Part shown: in pieces, positions 1-7,097 of the stretch
Layout of the letters: every line of letters starts with the position of its first letter
Position numbering within the stretch: position 1 is the first letter of the stretch
Made by a program: the position numbers and the translations under genes
The notes under the pieces: generated by a model
Database searches by the model: none
What the model was told of the DNA's origin: nothing
The model's input: only the letters and a program-made list of their open reading frames with translations
Assembly: GCA_050305135.1 (NCBI GenBank)
Contig: JBNLET010000156.1
Span: 1 to 8,920, forward strand
Direction of reading: 5' to 3'
DNA from: Cognatazoarcus sp050305135
GTDB taxonomy: Bacteria > Pseudomonadota > Gammaproteobacteria > Burkholderiales > Rhodocyclaceae
DNA: 8,920 nt

Positions 1-1
1 T

Positions 2-2686
2 GCATCGGCCAAGCAATACCTGGCTTCCAACGACCGGCAGGCCGCCTCGATTCAGCTCAAGAACGCGCTGCAGGAAACGCCCGACCACGCCGAGGCGCGC
101 TTTCTGCTGGGCCGCATCTACGCTTCCAGTGGCGACTATGCCGCCGCCGCGCGTGACTTCGACAAGGCGCGCAAGGCAGGTTACCCGGAGCCGCAGGTGG
201 TGCCGCAACTGGCGCTGGCGATGCTCAAGTCCGGCGACGATGCCGCCCTGATCGAGCGTTTCGCTGCGCTCAAACTGCAGGACGAGACAGCGCAGGCGGC
301 GCTGCAGGCTGTGCTGGGCGATGCATATGTGCATCGCAATCGCCTGCCCGAGGCACGTGCGGCCTACGAGCGGGCTTTGGGGATCGATCACAGCAATGCG
401 CGGGCGCGCATCGGCATCGCTCGGCTGCAGGCCAACGCCAAGGACCTAGACGGCGCGCGCAAGATGGCAGAAGCGGTGTTGGCCGAAAGTGGTCCCAGCG
501 CAGAGGCCTACGAACTGCTGGCAGGCATCGCGCTGGCCCAGGGCAACGCGGCGCAGGCCATTGGCGAGATGCGCAAGGCCATCGCGGCCGAGCCGACGCA
601 GCCGGTCAACCATTTCAGGCTGATCTCGATGCTGATCCGGGACGGCAAGCTCGATCAGGCACGGGCCGCGCTGGACGAAATGAAGAAGGCCACCGGCGGG
701 CGGCAGGTTTACGCGCTGTACCTGCAGTCCTATCTCGACTTCCTCGACAAGAAGGATGAGCAGGCAGCCGCGGCAATTGCCAAGGTGGTGGGTGCGGCGC
801 CGGACTTCCTGCCGGCGCGCCTGCTGGCCGGTGCCATCCATCTACGCAGCAAGGATTACAACCAGGCGCTGCAGCAACTCGGGGTGGTCCTCAGTGCCGC
901 GCCCGGGCACGCGCTGGCGCGACGCCTGTCGGCGTTGGCCTACCTGATGGCCGGCAATCCCGACAAGGCGTTGGAAATGATCGATCCCTTGCTCGAAGAC
1001 GGCAAGGCCGACAACGCGTTGTATCAGATTGCGGGCCAGGCCCACCTCGCGAAGGGTGATTTCGACCGCTCGGCAGAGTACTTCGAAAAAGCTGCCAAGG
1101 CGCAGCCGGGCGACGCCGCGACCAGGGTACGGTTGGGTGTGAGCCGGATCGGTATCGGCGAAGCGGAACAGGGGCTGGCGGATCTGGCAGTGGCCTCCAA
1201 GTTGGACGAAGAAGGTATCCAGGCCGACGTGGCACTGGCGATGGTCAATCTGAGGCAGGGCAAGAGTGACGAGACGCTCAAAGCGGTCGAAGAAATCGAG
1301 CGCAAGCAGCCGAAGAACCCGCTCGGGCCCAATTTGCGCGGCGGCGCCCTGTTGGCCAAGGGTGACAGCGGCAAGGCTCGCGCAGCGTTCGAAGCCGCGC
1401 TCGCGATCGAGGCGGACTATTTGCCTGCGGCCGTCAATCTGGCCCGGCTGGACTTGGCCGAGGGCAAGGCCGACGCCGCGCGGCAGCGCATGCAGGCGAT
1501 GGTGAAGGCGCGCCCGAAGGATACCAATGCCTACCTGGCTCTGGTCGACGTGATGGCCAGGAGCGGCGCGACACCGGCCGAAACAGAGGTCGAACTGCGG
1601 CGAGGTGCTGCCGCGGTACCCGATTCGCAGCAGCTCAAGATCGCGCTGGTGCAGTCGCTGATCGCGCAGGACAAGACCAAGGATGCGCTGGCAATTGCGC
1701 AGGCGGCCCAGGCTGCGGCGCCCGAGGATCCGCAGGTGATGGCCGTGCTCGGTACCGCTCAGTTGCGCAGCGGGCAGACCGAACAGGCGGTCGCGACTTT
1801 CGGCCAACTGGCCGCACGTTACCCGGATTCACTCAAGGCCGTTCTGTTGCTGGCCAGGGCCCAGGAACTGGCCGGTAATGCCAGCGCAGTTGACCAGACT
1901 CTGAGCAAGGCCGTGCGCCAGTTTCCCGGCGAGCTCACTGCAGCCCAGGCGCTGGTCGCGCATCGGCTGCAGCATCGCGACACGAGCGGTGCGGCATCCG
2001 TCGCGCGCGACTGGATCAACGCCCATCCGGAGTCGGCGGACGGCTACCTGTTGATGGCCGACGTGTCGATCCGGCAGTCGGAGTGGAAGGCCGCCATCGA
2101 AAACCTGAACAAGGCGCAGCAGATCAAGCCGCTGCCGAAGACCGCGATCGCTCTGCACGCCGCGCTGATCGCCTCGGGCGACGAGAAGGGCGCCGCGCGG
2201 CAGGCGGCGGACTGGATCAAGGCCCATCCGAAGGGCCTCGCGCTGCGCGGCTATCTGGCCGAAACGGCGCTGCGCAAGGCGGACTACAAGGGCGCCGTGA
2301 AGTATTACAAGGAGATGCTCGAGACGGCGCCGGACAATCCCTTGATGCTCAACAACCTGGCCTGGGCCAGCGCCAGGGCCGATCTGCCCGATGCCGTCAA
2401 GTACGCCGAGCGGGCCCTCGAACTGGCGCCCGACAACCCGGCGATTCTCGATACCGTAGGCATGATCCGCTCGCAGCGCGGTGAACACGCCAAGGCCAAG
2501 GAGTTGCTGCTGAAGGCAGTCAGCGGAGCGCCGAAAGTAGTGCCGATCGCCCTCAACCTGGCGCGGGTCTATGCGCGTGCGGGCGAGCCCGACAAGGCGC
2601 GCGAAGTGCTGGATCGCGTCGAACGCGAAAATCCGGGCCGCGCCGGACTGAAGGAAGAGGCGCAGAGAATTCGTGCCTCGCTCTGA
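2..2686 (+). CDS. prsT: PEP-CTERM system TPR-repeat protein PrsT, 5' end missing
   Basis: The frame is open from base 2 to the TGA at 2684-2686, giving 894 residues with no start codon in the window. GTG codons near 197 are internal, because TPR-like sequence continues upstream of them. The protein is built almost wholly of degenerate TPR units of about 34 residues (small/large residue pattern, A at helix turns, DP/NP-like ends such as APDNP), roughly two dozen in all. The first visible segment (YLASNDRQAASIQLKNALQ) and the C-terminal LNNLAW (about window residues 783-788) are typical of PrsT. The missing part is probably a few tens of residues including a signal or lipoprotein peptide. The family accompanies exosortase XrtA and exopolysaccharide genes and is thought to be an export or assembly scaffold in the envelope; its biochemical role is not settled. 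It is the first visible gene of a rightward set, 34 nt ahead of tviB. A generic TPR protein is the alternative. Confidence 0.85.
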   Translation, partial: ASAKQYLASNDRQAASIQLKNALQETPDHAEARFLLGRIYASSGDYAAAARDFDKARKAGYPEPQVVPQLALAMLKSGDDAALIERFAALKLQDETAQAALQAVLGDAYVHRNRLPEARAAYERALGIDHSNARARIGIARLQANAKDLDGARKMAEAVLAESGPSAEAYELLAGIALAQGNAAQAIGEMRKAIAAEPTQPVNHFRLISMLIRDGKLDQARAALDEMKKATGGRQVYALYLQSYLDFLDKKDEQAAAAIAKVVGAAPDFLPARLLAGAIHLRSKDYNQALQQLGVVLSAAPGHALARRLSALAYLMAGNPDKALEMIDPLLEDGKADNALYQIAGQAHLAKGDFDRSAEYFEKAAKAQPGDAATRVRLGVSRIGIGEAEQGLADLAVASKLDEEGIQADVALAMVNLRQGKSDETLKAVEEIERKQPKNPLGPNLRGGALLAKGDSGKARAAFEAALAIEADYLPAAVNLARLDLAEGKADAARQRMQAMVKARPKDTNAYLALVDVMARSGATPAETEVELRRGAAAVPDSQQLKIALVQSLIAQDKTKDALAIAQAAQAAAPEDPQVMAVLGTAQLRSGQTEQAVATFGQLAARYPDSLKAVLLLARAQELAGNASAVDQTLSKAVRQFPGELTAAQALVAHRLQHRDTSGAASVARDWINAHPESADGYLLMADVSIRQSEWKAAIENLNKAQQIKPLPKTAIALHAALIASGDEKGAARQAADWIKAHPKGLALRGYLAETALRKADYKGAVKYYKEMLETAPDNPLMLNNLAWASARADLPDAVKYAERALELAPDNPAILDTVGMIRSQRGEHAKAKELLLKAVSGAPKVVPIALNLARVYARAGEPDKAREVLDRVERENPGRAGLKEEAQRIRASL

Positions 2687-2710
2687 TTCGAGGCCATGGA
2701 AACCATCCAT

Positions 2711-2715
2711 AGGAG
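2711..2715 (+). promoter_or_regulatory. Ribosome binding site that fixes the tviB start
   Basis: AGGAG lies 5 nt before the GTG at 2721. This favours GTG 2721 over the upstream in-frame GTG at 2673, which lies inside prsT and would add 16 residues (MPRSDSRPWKPSIGVN) before the Rossmann strand. Confidence 0.8.
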
Positions 2716-2720
2716 TCAAC

Positions 2721-4001
2721 GTGACGACCGTTGCAGTCATCGGGCTGGGCTACGTAGGCCTGCCGCTCGCCGTCGAATTCGGCAAGAAGTACCCGACCAT
2801 CGGATTCGATTTGTCCGAAGCCAAGGTCAAAGCGTATCGCGACTTCGTCGATCCGACCGGCGAAGTGGGCAGTGAAGATCTGCGCGCCGCCACGCAGTTG
2901 AGCTGTGGCACCGATCCGGCGGCGATTTCCGCTGCGGACTTCATCGTCGTGGCGGTGCCGACGCCGGTGGACGAAGCCCACCAGCCCGACCTGACGCCGC
3001 TCGAGAAGAGTTCGGAGACGGTCGGCCGGCACCTCAAGCGCGGCGCGATCGTGGTGTTCGAGTCCACCGTCTATCCGGGGGCCACCGAAGAGGTTTGCAT
3101 TCCGATCATCGAGAAGTATTCGGGCATGCGCTGGAAACAGGATTTCTTCGTCGGCTACTCGCCCGAGCGAATCAACCCGGGCGACAAGGAGCGCACCGTC
3201 ACCAAGATCGTCAAGGTGGTGTCCGGCGACTGCGCTGCGACGCTGGCCAAGGTGCAGGAAATGTACGGTTCGGTGATCACGGCCGGCGTCTACCCGGCCA
3301 GTTCGATCAAGGTGGCGGAAGCCGCCAAGGTGATCGAGAACACCCAGCGCGACCTGAACATCGCGTTGATGAACGAATTGTCGCTGATCTTCCACAAGAT
3401 CGGCATCGATACGCTGGACGTGCTGGAGGCGGCCGGTACCAAGTGGAACTTCCTGCCCTTCCGTCCCGGCCTGGTCGGCGGCCACTGCATTGGCGTCGAT
3501 CCGTACTACCTCACCTACAAGGCCGACATGCTCGGCTACCACCCGCAGGTGATACTGGCCGGCCGGCGCATCAACGACGGTATGGGCAAGCATGTCGCCG
3601 AACAGACCGTCAAGGCCATGATCCAGGCCGGCAGCAGCATCAAGGGCGCGCGGGTGACGGTGCTGGGGCTGACCTTCAAGGAAAACTGCCCGGATCTGCG
3701 CAACAGCAAGGTCATCGACGTGATCCGTGAGCTGCGAAGCTTCGGCTGCGAGGTTTCCGTGCACGATCCGGTTGCCGAGTCTGACGAGGCCGAGCACGAA
3801 TACGGCGTCAGCCTGACCGGATGGGACGTGCTGCCGGAAGCGGATGCAATCGTGGTTGCGGTTGCTCACGCCGAGTATCTGAACATGGGCGCCTCGGCGC
3901 TGCTCGGCAAGCTGCGCCCCGGCGGCGTGTTTACCGACGTCAAGTCGGCCTTCGATCGCCGCGTCATAGAGGAGAAGGGCGCCATCGTCTGGCGCCTGTA
4001 G
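2721..4001 (+). CDS. tviB: Nucleotide-sugar dehydrogenase of the VipA/TviB type (UDP-N-acetyl-hexosamine 6-dehydrogenase)
   Basis: This 426-residue protein begins MTTVAVIGLGYVGLP, with the NAD-binding Rossmann loop GLGYVGLP at residues 8-15. The family oxidises C6 of a UDP-N-acetyl-hexosamine to the uronic acid using two NAD+, through a thiohemiacetal on a cysteine. The expected catalytic set is present: K203 and N207 in AAKVIENTQRD, and C256 and D260 in GGHCIGVDPYYL. A second Rossmann-like UDP-binding domain starts near residue 310 (VTVLGLTFKENCPDLRNSK). GHCIGVDPYYLTYKA and the length match the Vi-antigen TviB/VipA group better than UDP-glucose dehydrogenases (Ugd), but the exact substrate cannot be read from sequence. 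It is cytoplasmic and would supply an acidic amino-sugar for exopolysaccharide. It sits 34 nt after prsT and 5 nt before the transglycosylase, so an operon is likely. Confidence 0.92.
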   Translation: MTTVAVIGLGYVGLPLAVEFGKKYPTIGFDLSEAKVKAYRDFVDPTGEVGSEDLRAATQLSCGTDPAAISAADFIVVAVPTPVDEAHQPDLTPLEKSSETVGRHLKRGAIVVFESTVYPGATEEVCIPIIEKYSGMRWKQDFFVGYSPERINPGDKERTVTKIVKVVSGDCAATLAKVQEMYGSVITAGVYPASSIKVAEAAKVIENTQRDLNIALMNELSLIFHKIGIDTLDVLEAAGTKWNFLPFRPGLVGGHCIGVDPYYLTYKADMLGYHPQVILAGRRINDGMGKHVAEQTVKAMIQAGSSIKGARVTVLGLTFKENCPDLRNSKVIDVIRELRSFGCEVSVHDPVAESDEAEHEYGVSLTGWDVLPEADAIVVAVAHAEYLNMGASALLGKLRPGGVFTDVKSAFDRRVIEEKGAIVWRL

Positions 4002-4006
4002 ACCGG

Positions 4007-4972
4007 ATGACCCCGCTCGCTCGCCCCGCGTGCCCGCTGCCTGTGGCGGCCGGCGGCGGGTGCCGGGCAGTGCGGGCCGCGCTGCTGGCCTGCTTGCTGG
4101 TGGCTGCCGCGACGGCCAGTGGCCACGGTCTGGCTGCTGTCGAGACGTCCCGCTTCAGGCAGGCCGTGGCGCTCGAACACGGCGAGGGCGTGGTGCAGGA
4201 CCAAGTGCGAGCGCGGGCCTTGTACTGTGCCGAGGCCCGTGCCGGCAACGTCGAGGCGGCGTTTTCGCTGGGCTGGATGTACGCCAACGGCCGCGGTGGC
4301 GATCGCAGCGACGAGGCAGCAGCGGCCCTGTTCGCGATGGCCGCTGCCGCCGGGCACCGACAGGCTGCCAACCTGATGCGGGTCTTCGGCGGGTCGAAGC
4401 CGCGCAAGCCGGGTTGTCTGAACGGGCGCGGCGGCTTCAAGCTGCGCTCGGCCGGATCCGGCGATTGGCACTTCTCGCACTACCTGGCGCAGCGCGCGCC
4501 GTGGCAGCGCCCACACGCCAGACTGATCAACAGACTGGCGCCGGAATTCGGCATTCAACCGAGGTTGGCACTCGCCATCGCCGAGATCGAGTCGGACTTC
4601 GATCCGGCCGCGCGCTCGCCGCGGGACGCGGTCGGCCTGATGCAGTTGATCGTACCGACCGCCGAGCGCTTCGGCGTCAGGGATCGGACCGATCCCGAGC
4701 AGAACGTGCGCGGCGGCCTGGCCTATCTGCGCTGGCTGATGGCTTATTTCCGTGGCCGGGTCGCGCTCGTGGTCGCGGCCTACAACGCAGGCGAAGAGGC
4801 GGTCGCCAAGTACCGCGGCGTTCCTCCCTTTCCGGAAACCCGCCGCTACGTCGAGCGCGTCCGTGCGTTGTACCCGATAGAGCGGCACGGTTTCGATACG
4901 GCGGCTGCGGCCGACGGCGCTGCGTCGATGCCCGAGCCCTCGCGCCGCGACCGCGGACGGCGGACCAGATGA
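4007..4972 (+). CDS. Secreted lytic transglycosylase with N-terminal Sel1-like repeats and C-terminal SLT domain
   Basis: This 321-residue protein has a long hydrophobic leader (RAALLACLLVAAATASG, about residues 23-39; likely cleavage near GLAA, 41-44). About residues 46-125 form two Sel1/TPR-like units (ARALYCAEARAGNVEAAFSL, then EAAAALFAMAAAAGHRQAA). From about 170 there is a family 1 SLT (lysozyme-like) domain with IAEIESDFDP, catalytic glutamate E195 in the E-S pair, GLMQL at 210-214 and AYNAG at 258-262. Such enzymes cleave the MurNAc-GlcNAc bond of peptidoglycan with 1,6-anhydro formation in the periplasm. The tail (about 296-321) is Ala/Arg-rich and looks unstructured. No clear Shine-Dalgarno precedes the ATG, which lies 5 nt after the tviB stop, so translational coupling is inferred. 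GTG 4070 (V22) is an alternative start with a more typical leader. Opening the wall for an envelope-spanning export machine is a plausible but unproven role. Confidence 0.88.
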   Translation: MTPLARPACPLPVAAGGGCRAVRAALLACLLVAAATASGHGLAAVETSRFRQAVALEHGEGVVQDQVRARALYCAEARAGNVEAAFSLGWMYANGRGGDRSDEAAAALFAMAAAAGHRQAANLMRVFGGSKPRKPGCLNGRGGFKLRSAGSGDWHFSHYLAQRAPWQRPHARLINRLAPEFGIQPRLALAIAEIESDFDPAARSPRDAVGLMQLIVPTAERFGVRDRTDPEQNVRGGLAYLRWLMAYFRGRVALVVAAYNAGEEAVAKYRGVPPFPETRRYVERVRALYPIERHGFDTAAAADGAASMPEPSRRDRGRRTR

Positions 4973-5739
4973 GGACTGGCCTGAGCGCCTTGCGGAGCTT
5001 GATCCTGGCTTTGCTGCTGCTGCCGCAGGCGTCTTCCCCGGTGGCGGCCCAGTTGGTCGAGGCGCTGGCCCGCGTCAAGCCCTCGGTGGTGGCGATCGGC
5101 ACCTTCCAGCAAACACGCAGTCCGGCCTTCCGCTTCCTGGCCACCGGCTTCGCGGTCGGCGACGGATTGACCATCGCGACCAATGCCCACGTGTTGCCAC
5201 CAGTGCTGGACAGCGAGAACTTCGAACAGTTGGTGATCGCGATTCCAGGCCACGACGGCAAACACCAGATCCGGCCGGCCCGCTCGCGCGTCGTCGATGC
5301 CGGGCACGACCTGGCCTTGCTGGGCATCGGCGGCCGGGCCCTGCCGCCACTGGTGCTGGCGCCCGACGCGCCGGTGCCGGAAGGCACCGAGATCGGGTTC
5401 ACCGGCTTCCCGATCGGTAGTGCCCTGGGTCTGACGCCGGTAACCCACCGCGGCATGGTATCGGCGCTGACCCCGATCAGCATTCCTCAAGGCAACGCCC
5501 GGCGCCTCGACACGCGCATGGTGCGAAGCCTGTCCGACCCGTTCAAGGTCTATCAGCTCGATGCCACGGCATATCCGGGCAACAGTGGCAGCCCGCTCTA
5601 CGACGCTTCCGGTGCGCGGGTGCTTGGCATCATCAACGGTGTCTTCGTCAAGGGCACCAAGGAGAAAGTCATCTCGGAGCCCTCCGGCATCAGCTACGCG
5701 ATTCCGGTCCGCTATCTGCGGGCGTTGCTGGAACGCTAA
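4969..5739 (+). CDS. Secreted trypsin-like (HtrA-fold, no PDZ) serine protease
   Basis: The ATG overlaps the preceding TGA (ATGA, 4969-4972). The 256-residue protein has a signal peptide (hydrophobic LILALLLL, cleavage probably after A27 in SSPVAA-Q). The S1 catalytic triad is intact: H74 in TNAHVL, D114 in GHDLALL and S206 in GNSGSPL. The usual HtrA motif is GNSGG; here the last Gly is Ser (S208). The protein ends soon after the protease domain (GISYAIPVRYLRALLER), so there is no PDZ domain or trypsin-type propeptide. It resembles the chymotrypsin-fold core of DegP/DegS-like enzymes and should act in the periplasm or outside the cell. The substrate is unknown. Placement after the transglycosylase and tviB/prsT suggests maturation or quality control of exported proteins or polysaccharide machinery, which is inference only. 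Confidence 0.88.
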   Translation: MRTGLSALRSLILALLLLPQASSPVAAQLVEALARVKPSVVAIGTFQQTRSPAFRFLATGFAVGDGLTIATNAHVLPPVLDSENFEQLVIAIPGHDGKHQIRPARSRVVDAGHDLALLGIGGRALPPLVLAPDAPVPEGTEIGFTGFPIGSALGLTPVTHRGMVSALTPISIPQGNARRLDTRMVRSLSDPFKVYQLDATAYPGNSGSPLYDASGARVLGIINGVFVKGTKEKVISEPSGISYAIPVRYLRALLER

Positions 5740-5763
5740 AAAAACCGCGCCGGGCGGCGCGGT
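5738..5763 (-). terminator. Intrinsic terminator reading leftward (possibly bidirectional)
   Basis: A perfect 8-bp stem, ACCGCGCC (5744-5751) and GGCGCGGT (5756-5763), encloses a 4-nt loop. Seven A residues (5738-5744, the last being the first base of the stem) lie on its left, which is a T tract after the hairpin on the minus strand. On the plus strand the hairpin is followed by AATGAGG, with no T run, so as an intrinsic terminator it fits leftward transcripts. It may also stop or stabilise the 3' end of the rightward operon, whose last stop codon (TAA, 5737-5739) it touches. Confidence 0.6.
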
Positions 5764-5811
5764 AATGAGGAGCTTCGTGAAGAAAACCAAGGCGAGACAA
5801 AGCCCGCCCGT

Positions 5812-5830
5812 GACTCGCTGAACGCGAGTC
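5812..5830. repeat. Inverted repeat, 7-bp arms, 5-nt loop
   Basis: GACTCGC (5812-5818) and GCGAGTC (5824-5830) are exact reverse complements around TGAAC. No T run follows on either strand, so it is not a standard terminator. It lies about 50 bases from the leftward terminator hairpin. Confidence 0.6.
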
Positions 5831-5937
5831 CCCGCTCGGTAGTCCAGTTCAGCCCTGGGCGGATCCGAACCACCGCTCTTGCCACCCGTGCACGCTTGGT
5901 GCGATTCGGGCGGAAAGTCTGTGCAGCGCTTTGCGCA

Positions 5938-5955
5938 GCCGCCGACAGCGGCGGC
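5938..5955. repeat. Inverted repeat, 7-bp GC-only arms, 4-nt loop
   Basis: GCCGCCG (5938-5944) and CGGCGGC (5949-5955) pair perfectly around ACAG. It could form a stable hairpin on either strand. In GC-rich DNA such arms can arise by chance. Confidence 0.5.
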
Positions 5956-6083
5956 ACGCTCGACACACGAGTACGCTGCTTTCGTAGTAGCAGATCGCTG
6001 CGCAGCCTGCCGAGTTCAATACCGCGGCCGCACATCGGCGGTCGGCGCGACGAACGGCCGCGGACACTTCTTCGTGCGCGGCC

Positions 6084-6098
6084 CATTGTGCAACAATG
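6084..6098. repeat. Short palindrome upstream of ypfJ, possible operator
   Basis: CATTGT (6084-6089) and ACAATG (6093-6098) are perfect inverted arms around GCA. It is an unusually AT-rich island in this GC-rich gap and ends 26 bases before the ypfJ ATG, where a promoter or repressor site could sit. AACAAT within it is a 4/6 match to a -10 box, but no good -35 is visible. Confidence 0.35.
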
Positions 6099-6124
6099 TA
6101 CCGCTCATGCTGGCGGAGACGGCG

Positions 6125-6985
6125 ATGCGCTTTGGGCGCGGACGACAAAGTACGAATGTTGAAGACCGGCGCGGCCTGGCTTCGGGACGTGGCCGGCGGG
6201 CGGGCGGCATCGGGCTCGGTACGATCCTGATCGCATTGGTGGCGATGTACTTTGGCGTCGATCCGTCGGTGGTGTTGAACTCCGCCGGCGTCGGTGGTGG
6301 CGCGGTGACGTCGGCACCGCCGGCGGCGCGGCCACCCGCCGACGACGAATTGGCTCGTTTCGTCTCGATGGTGCTGGCCGACACCGAGACGACCTGGCAT
6401 GCGTTGTTCCGGGACGCCGGGCGCGACTACGTGGAGCCGAAACTGGTCCTGTTCAGCGGCCAGACCGATACCGCCTGCGGGCTCGGACAGGCCGCCATGG
6501 GACCGTTCTATTGTCCGTCGGACCGCAAGGTCTACATCGATCTGGCCTTCTACGACGAGTTGCGCGAGCGTTTTCGGGCGCCGGGCGACTTTGCCCAGGC
6601 CTACGTGATCGCCCACGAGATCGGGCACCACGTGCAGAACCTGTTGGGCATTTCGTCGCGGGTTCAGGCTGCCCGGCAACGGGCGTCGCGCAGCGAGGGC
6701 AATCAGTTGTCGGTGCGTCTCGAACTGCAGGCCGATTGCTTGGCTGGCGTATGGGCCCACCATGCCGATCGGGCGCGGCAAGTGCTGGAGGCGGGTGACG
6801 TGGAGGAAGCGCTCGCCGCCGCCACGGCGATCGGTGACGACCGCCTGCAAAAGCAGTCGCAGGGCTACGCGGTGCCGGACAGTTTTACCCACGGCAGTTC
6901 GGCGCAGCGGGTGCGCTGGTTCCGCATCGGGCTGGAAGGCGGCGCCGTCGCCGACTGCAATACGTTCGAGCAGGCCCGCCTGTAA
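6125..6985 (+). CDS. ypfJ: YpfJ-type membrane-anchored neutral zinc metallopeptidase
   Basis: This 286-residue protein is close to the usual YpfJ length. It starts MRFGRGRQSTNVEDRRG, matching the family's typical N-terminus (R-x-S-x-NVEDRRG). That and GGAG at 6115-6118, 6 nt upstream, support ATG 6125 over the in-frame ATG at 6107. One membrane segment follows (GGIGLGTILIALVAMYFGV, about 27-45), then a low-complexity linker, then the peptidase domain. The zinc site HExxH is H164-E165-I-G-H168 in AHEIGHHVQNLLG, with E200 in LELQADCLAGVWA the likely third ligand. Other family marks are TACG...GPFYCP (117-131) and SFTHGSSAQRVRWF (253-266). The C-terminal domain probably faces the periplasm. The substrate is unknown for the family. 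It stands alone, separated by about 385 bases from the protease gene and convergent with yceI. Confidence 0.92.
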   Translation: MRFGRGRQSTNVEDRRGLASGRGRRAGGIGLGTILIALVAMYFGVDPSVVLNSAGVGGGAVTSAPPAARPPADDELARFVSMVLADTETTWHALFRDAGRDYVEPKLVLFSGQTDTACGLGQAAMGPFYCPSDRKVYIDLAFYDELRERFRAPGDFAQAYVIAHEIGHHVQNLLGISSRVQAARQRASRSEGNQLSVRLELQADCLAGVWAHHADRARQVLEAGDVEEALAAATAIGDDRLQKQSQGYAVPDSFTHGSSAQRVRWFRIGLEGGAVADCNTFEQARL

Positions 6986-7039
6986 GCGGCAAGCCGCTGC
7001 GCCGGCTGGCCCGGTCCGCGGCAACTGCGTCGGCGAAGA

Positions 7040-7055
7040 GTCGGGGAATCCCGAC
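7040..7055. terminator. Hairpin between convergent ypfJ and yceI, possible terminator
   Basis: GTCGGG (7040-7045) and CCCGAC (7050-7055) pair around GAAT. On the minus strand the stem is followed by TCTTCG, so it may serve yceI, whose stop is 42 bases upstream of it. There is no real T tract, so the call is weak. Confidence 0.35.
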
Positions 7056-7097
7056 GGAGAGAACCCGTTGCAGAGTGCCCTTGTTACCCTGCCGGCG

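Larger units (their letters stand above)
5764..6106. other. Intergenic stretch with strong inverted repeats and no convincing gene
   Basis: About 340 bases lie between the protease and ypfJ. Open frames here give Arg/Ser-rich or low-complexity translations without recognisable motifs, and none has a good ribosome site. The stretch contains at least two perfect 7-bp hairpins (5812-5830 and 5938-5955), a 7-bp long-range complement between 5804-5810 and 5907-5913, and a short palindrome near the ypfJ start. I found no tRNA, tmRNA, RNase P or 6S RNA hallmarks. The ypfJ promoter should lie here, but I see no convincing -35/-10 pair. Confidence 0.5.

Noticed and set aside
842..1807. Long minus-strand open frame (321 codons) inside prsT
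   Set aside because: It is antisense to a clear TPR gene, its translation is Arg/Gly/Gln-rich with no domain, and such frames are common in GC-rich codon use.
2553..3869. 438-codon minus-strand open frame across prsT-tviB
   Set aside because: It lies antisense to the well-supported tviB; the His/Asp/Arg-rich translation shows no family motif and no ribosome site.
3866..4888. 340-codon minus-strand open frame
   Set aside because: It is antisense to the transglycosylase, which carries catalytic motifs and a signal peptide in its own frame.
5765..5821. 18-residue plus-strand mini-frame (MRSFVKKTKARQSPPVTR) after the terminator hairpin
   Set aside because: There is no Shine-Dalgarno, it starts directly at the hairpin, and nothing suggests conservation.
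5855..5885. tRNA/tmRNA-like T arm on the minus strand (GGTGG-TTCGGAT-CCGCC)
   Set aside because: The stem pairs, but the loop lacks the invariant A58, and no matching acceptor stem, anticodon arm or CCA end is present.
5736..6086. 116-codon minus-strand frame ending in the leftward terminator
   Set aside because: Its position is tempting, but the translation is Arg/Ser/Pro-rich, shows no motif and has no good ribosome site.
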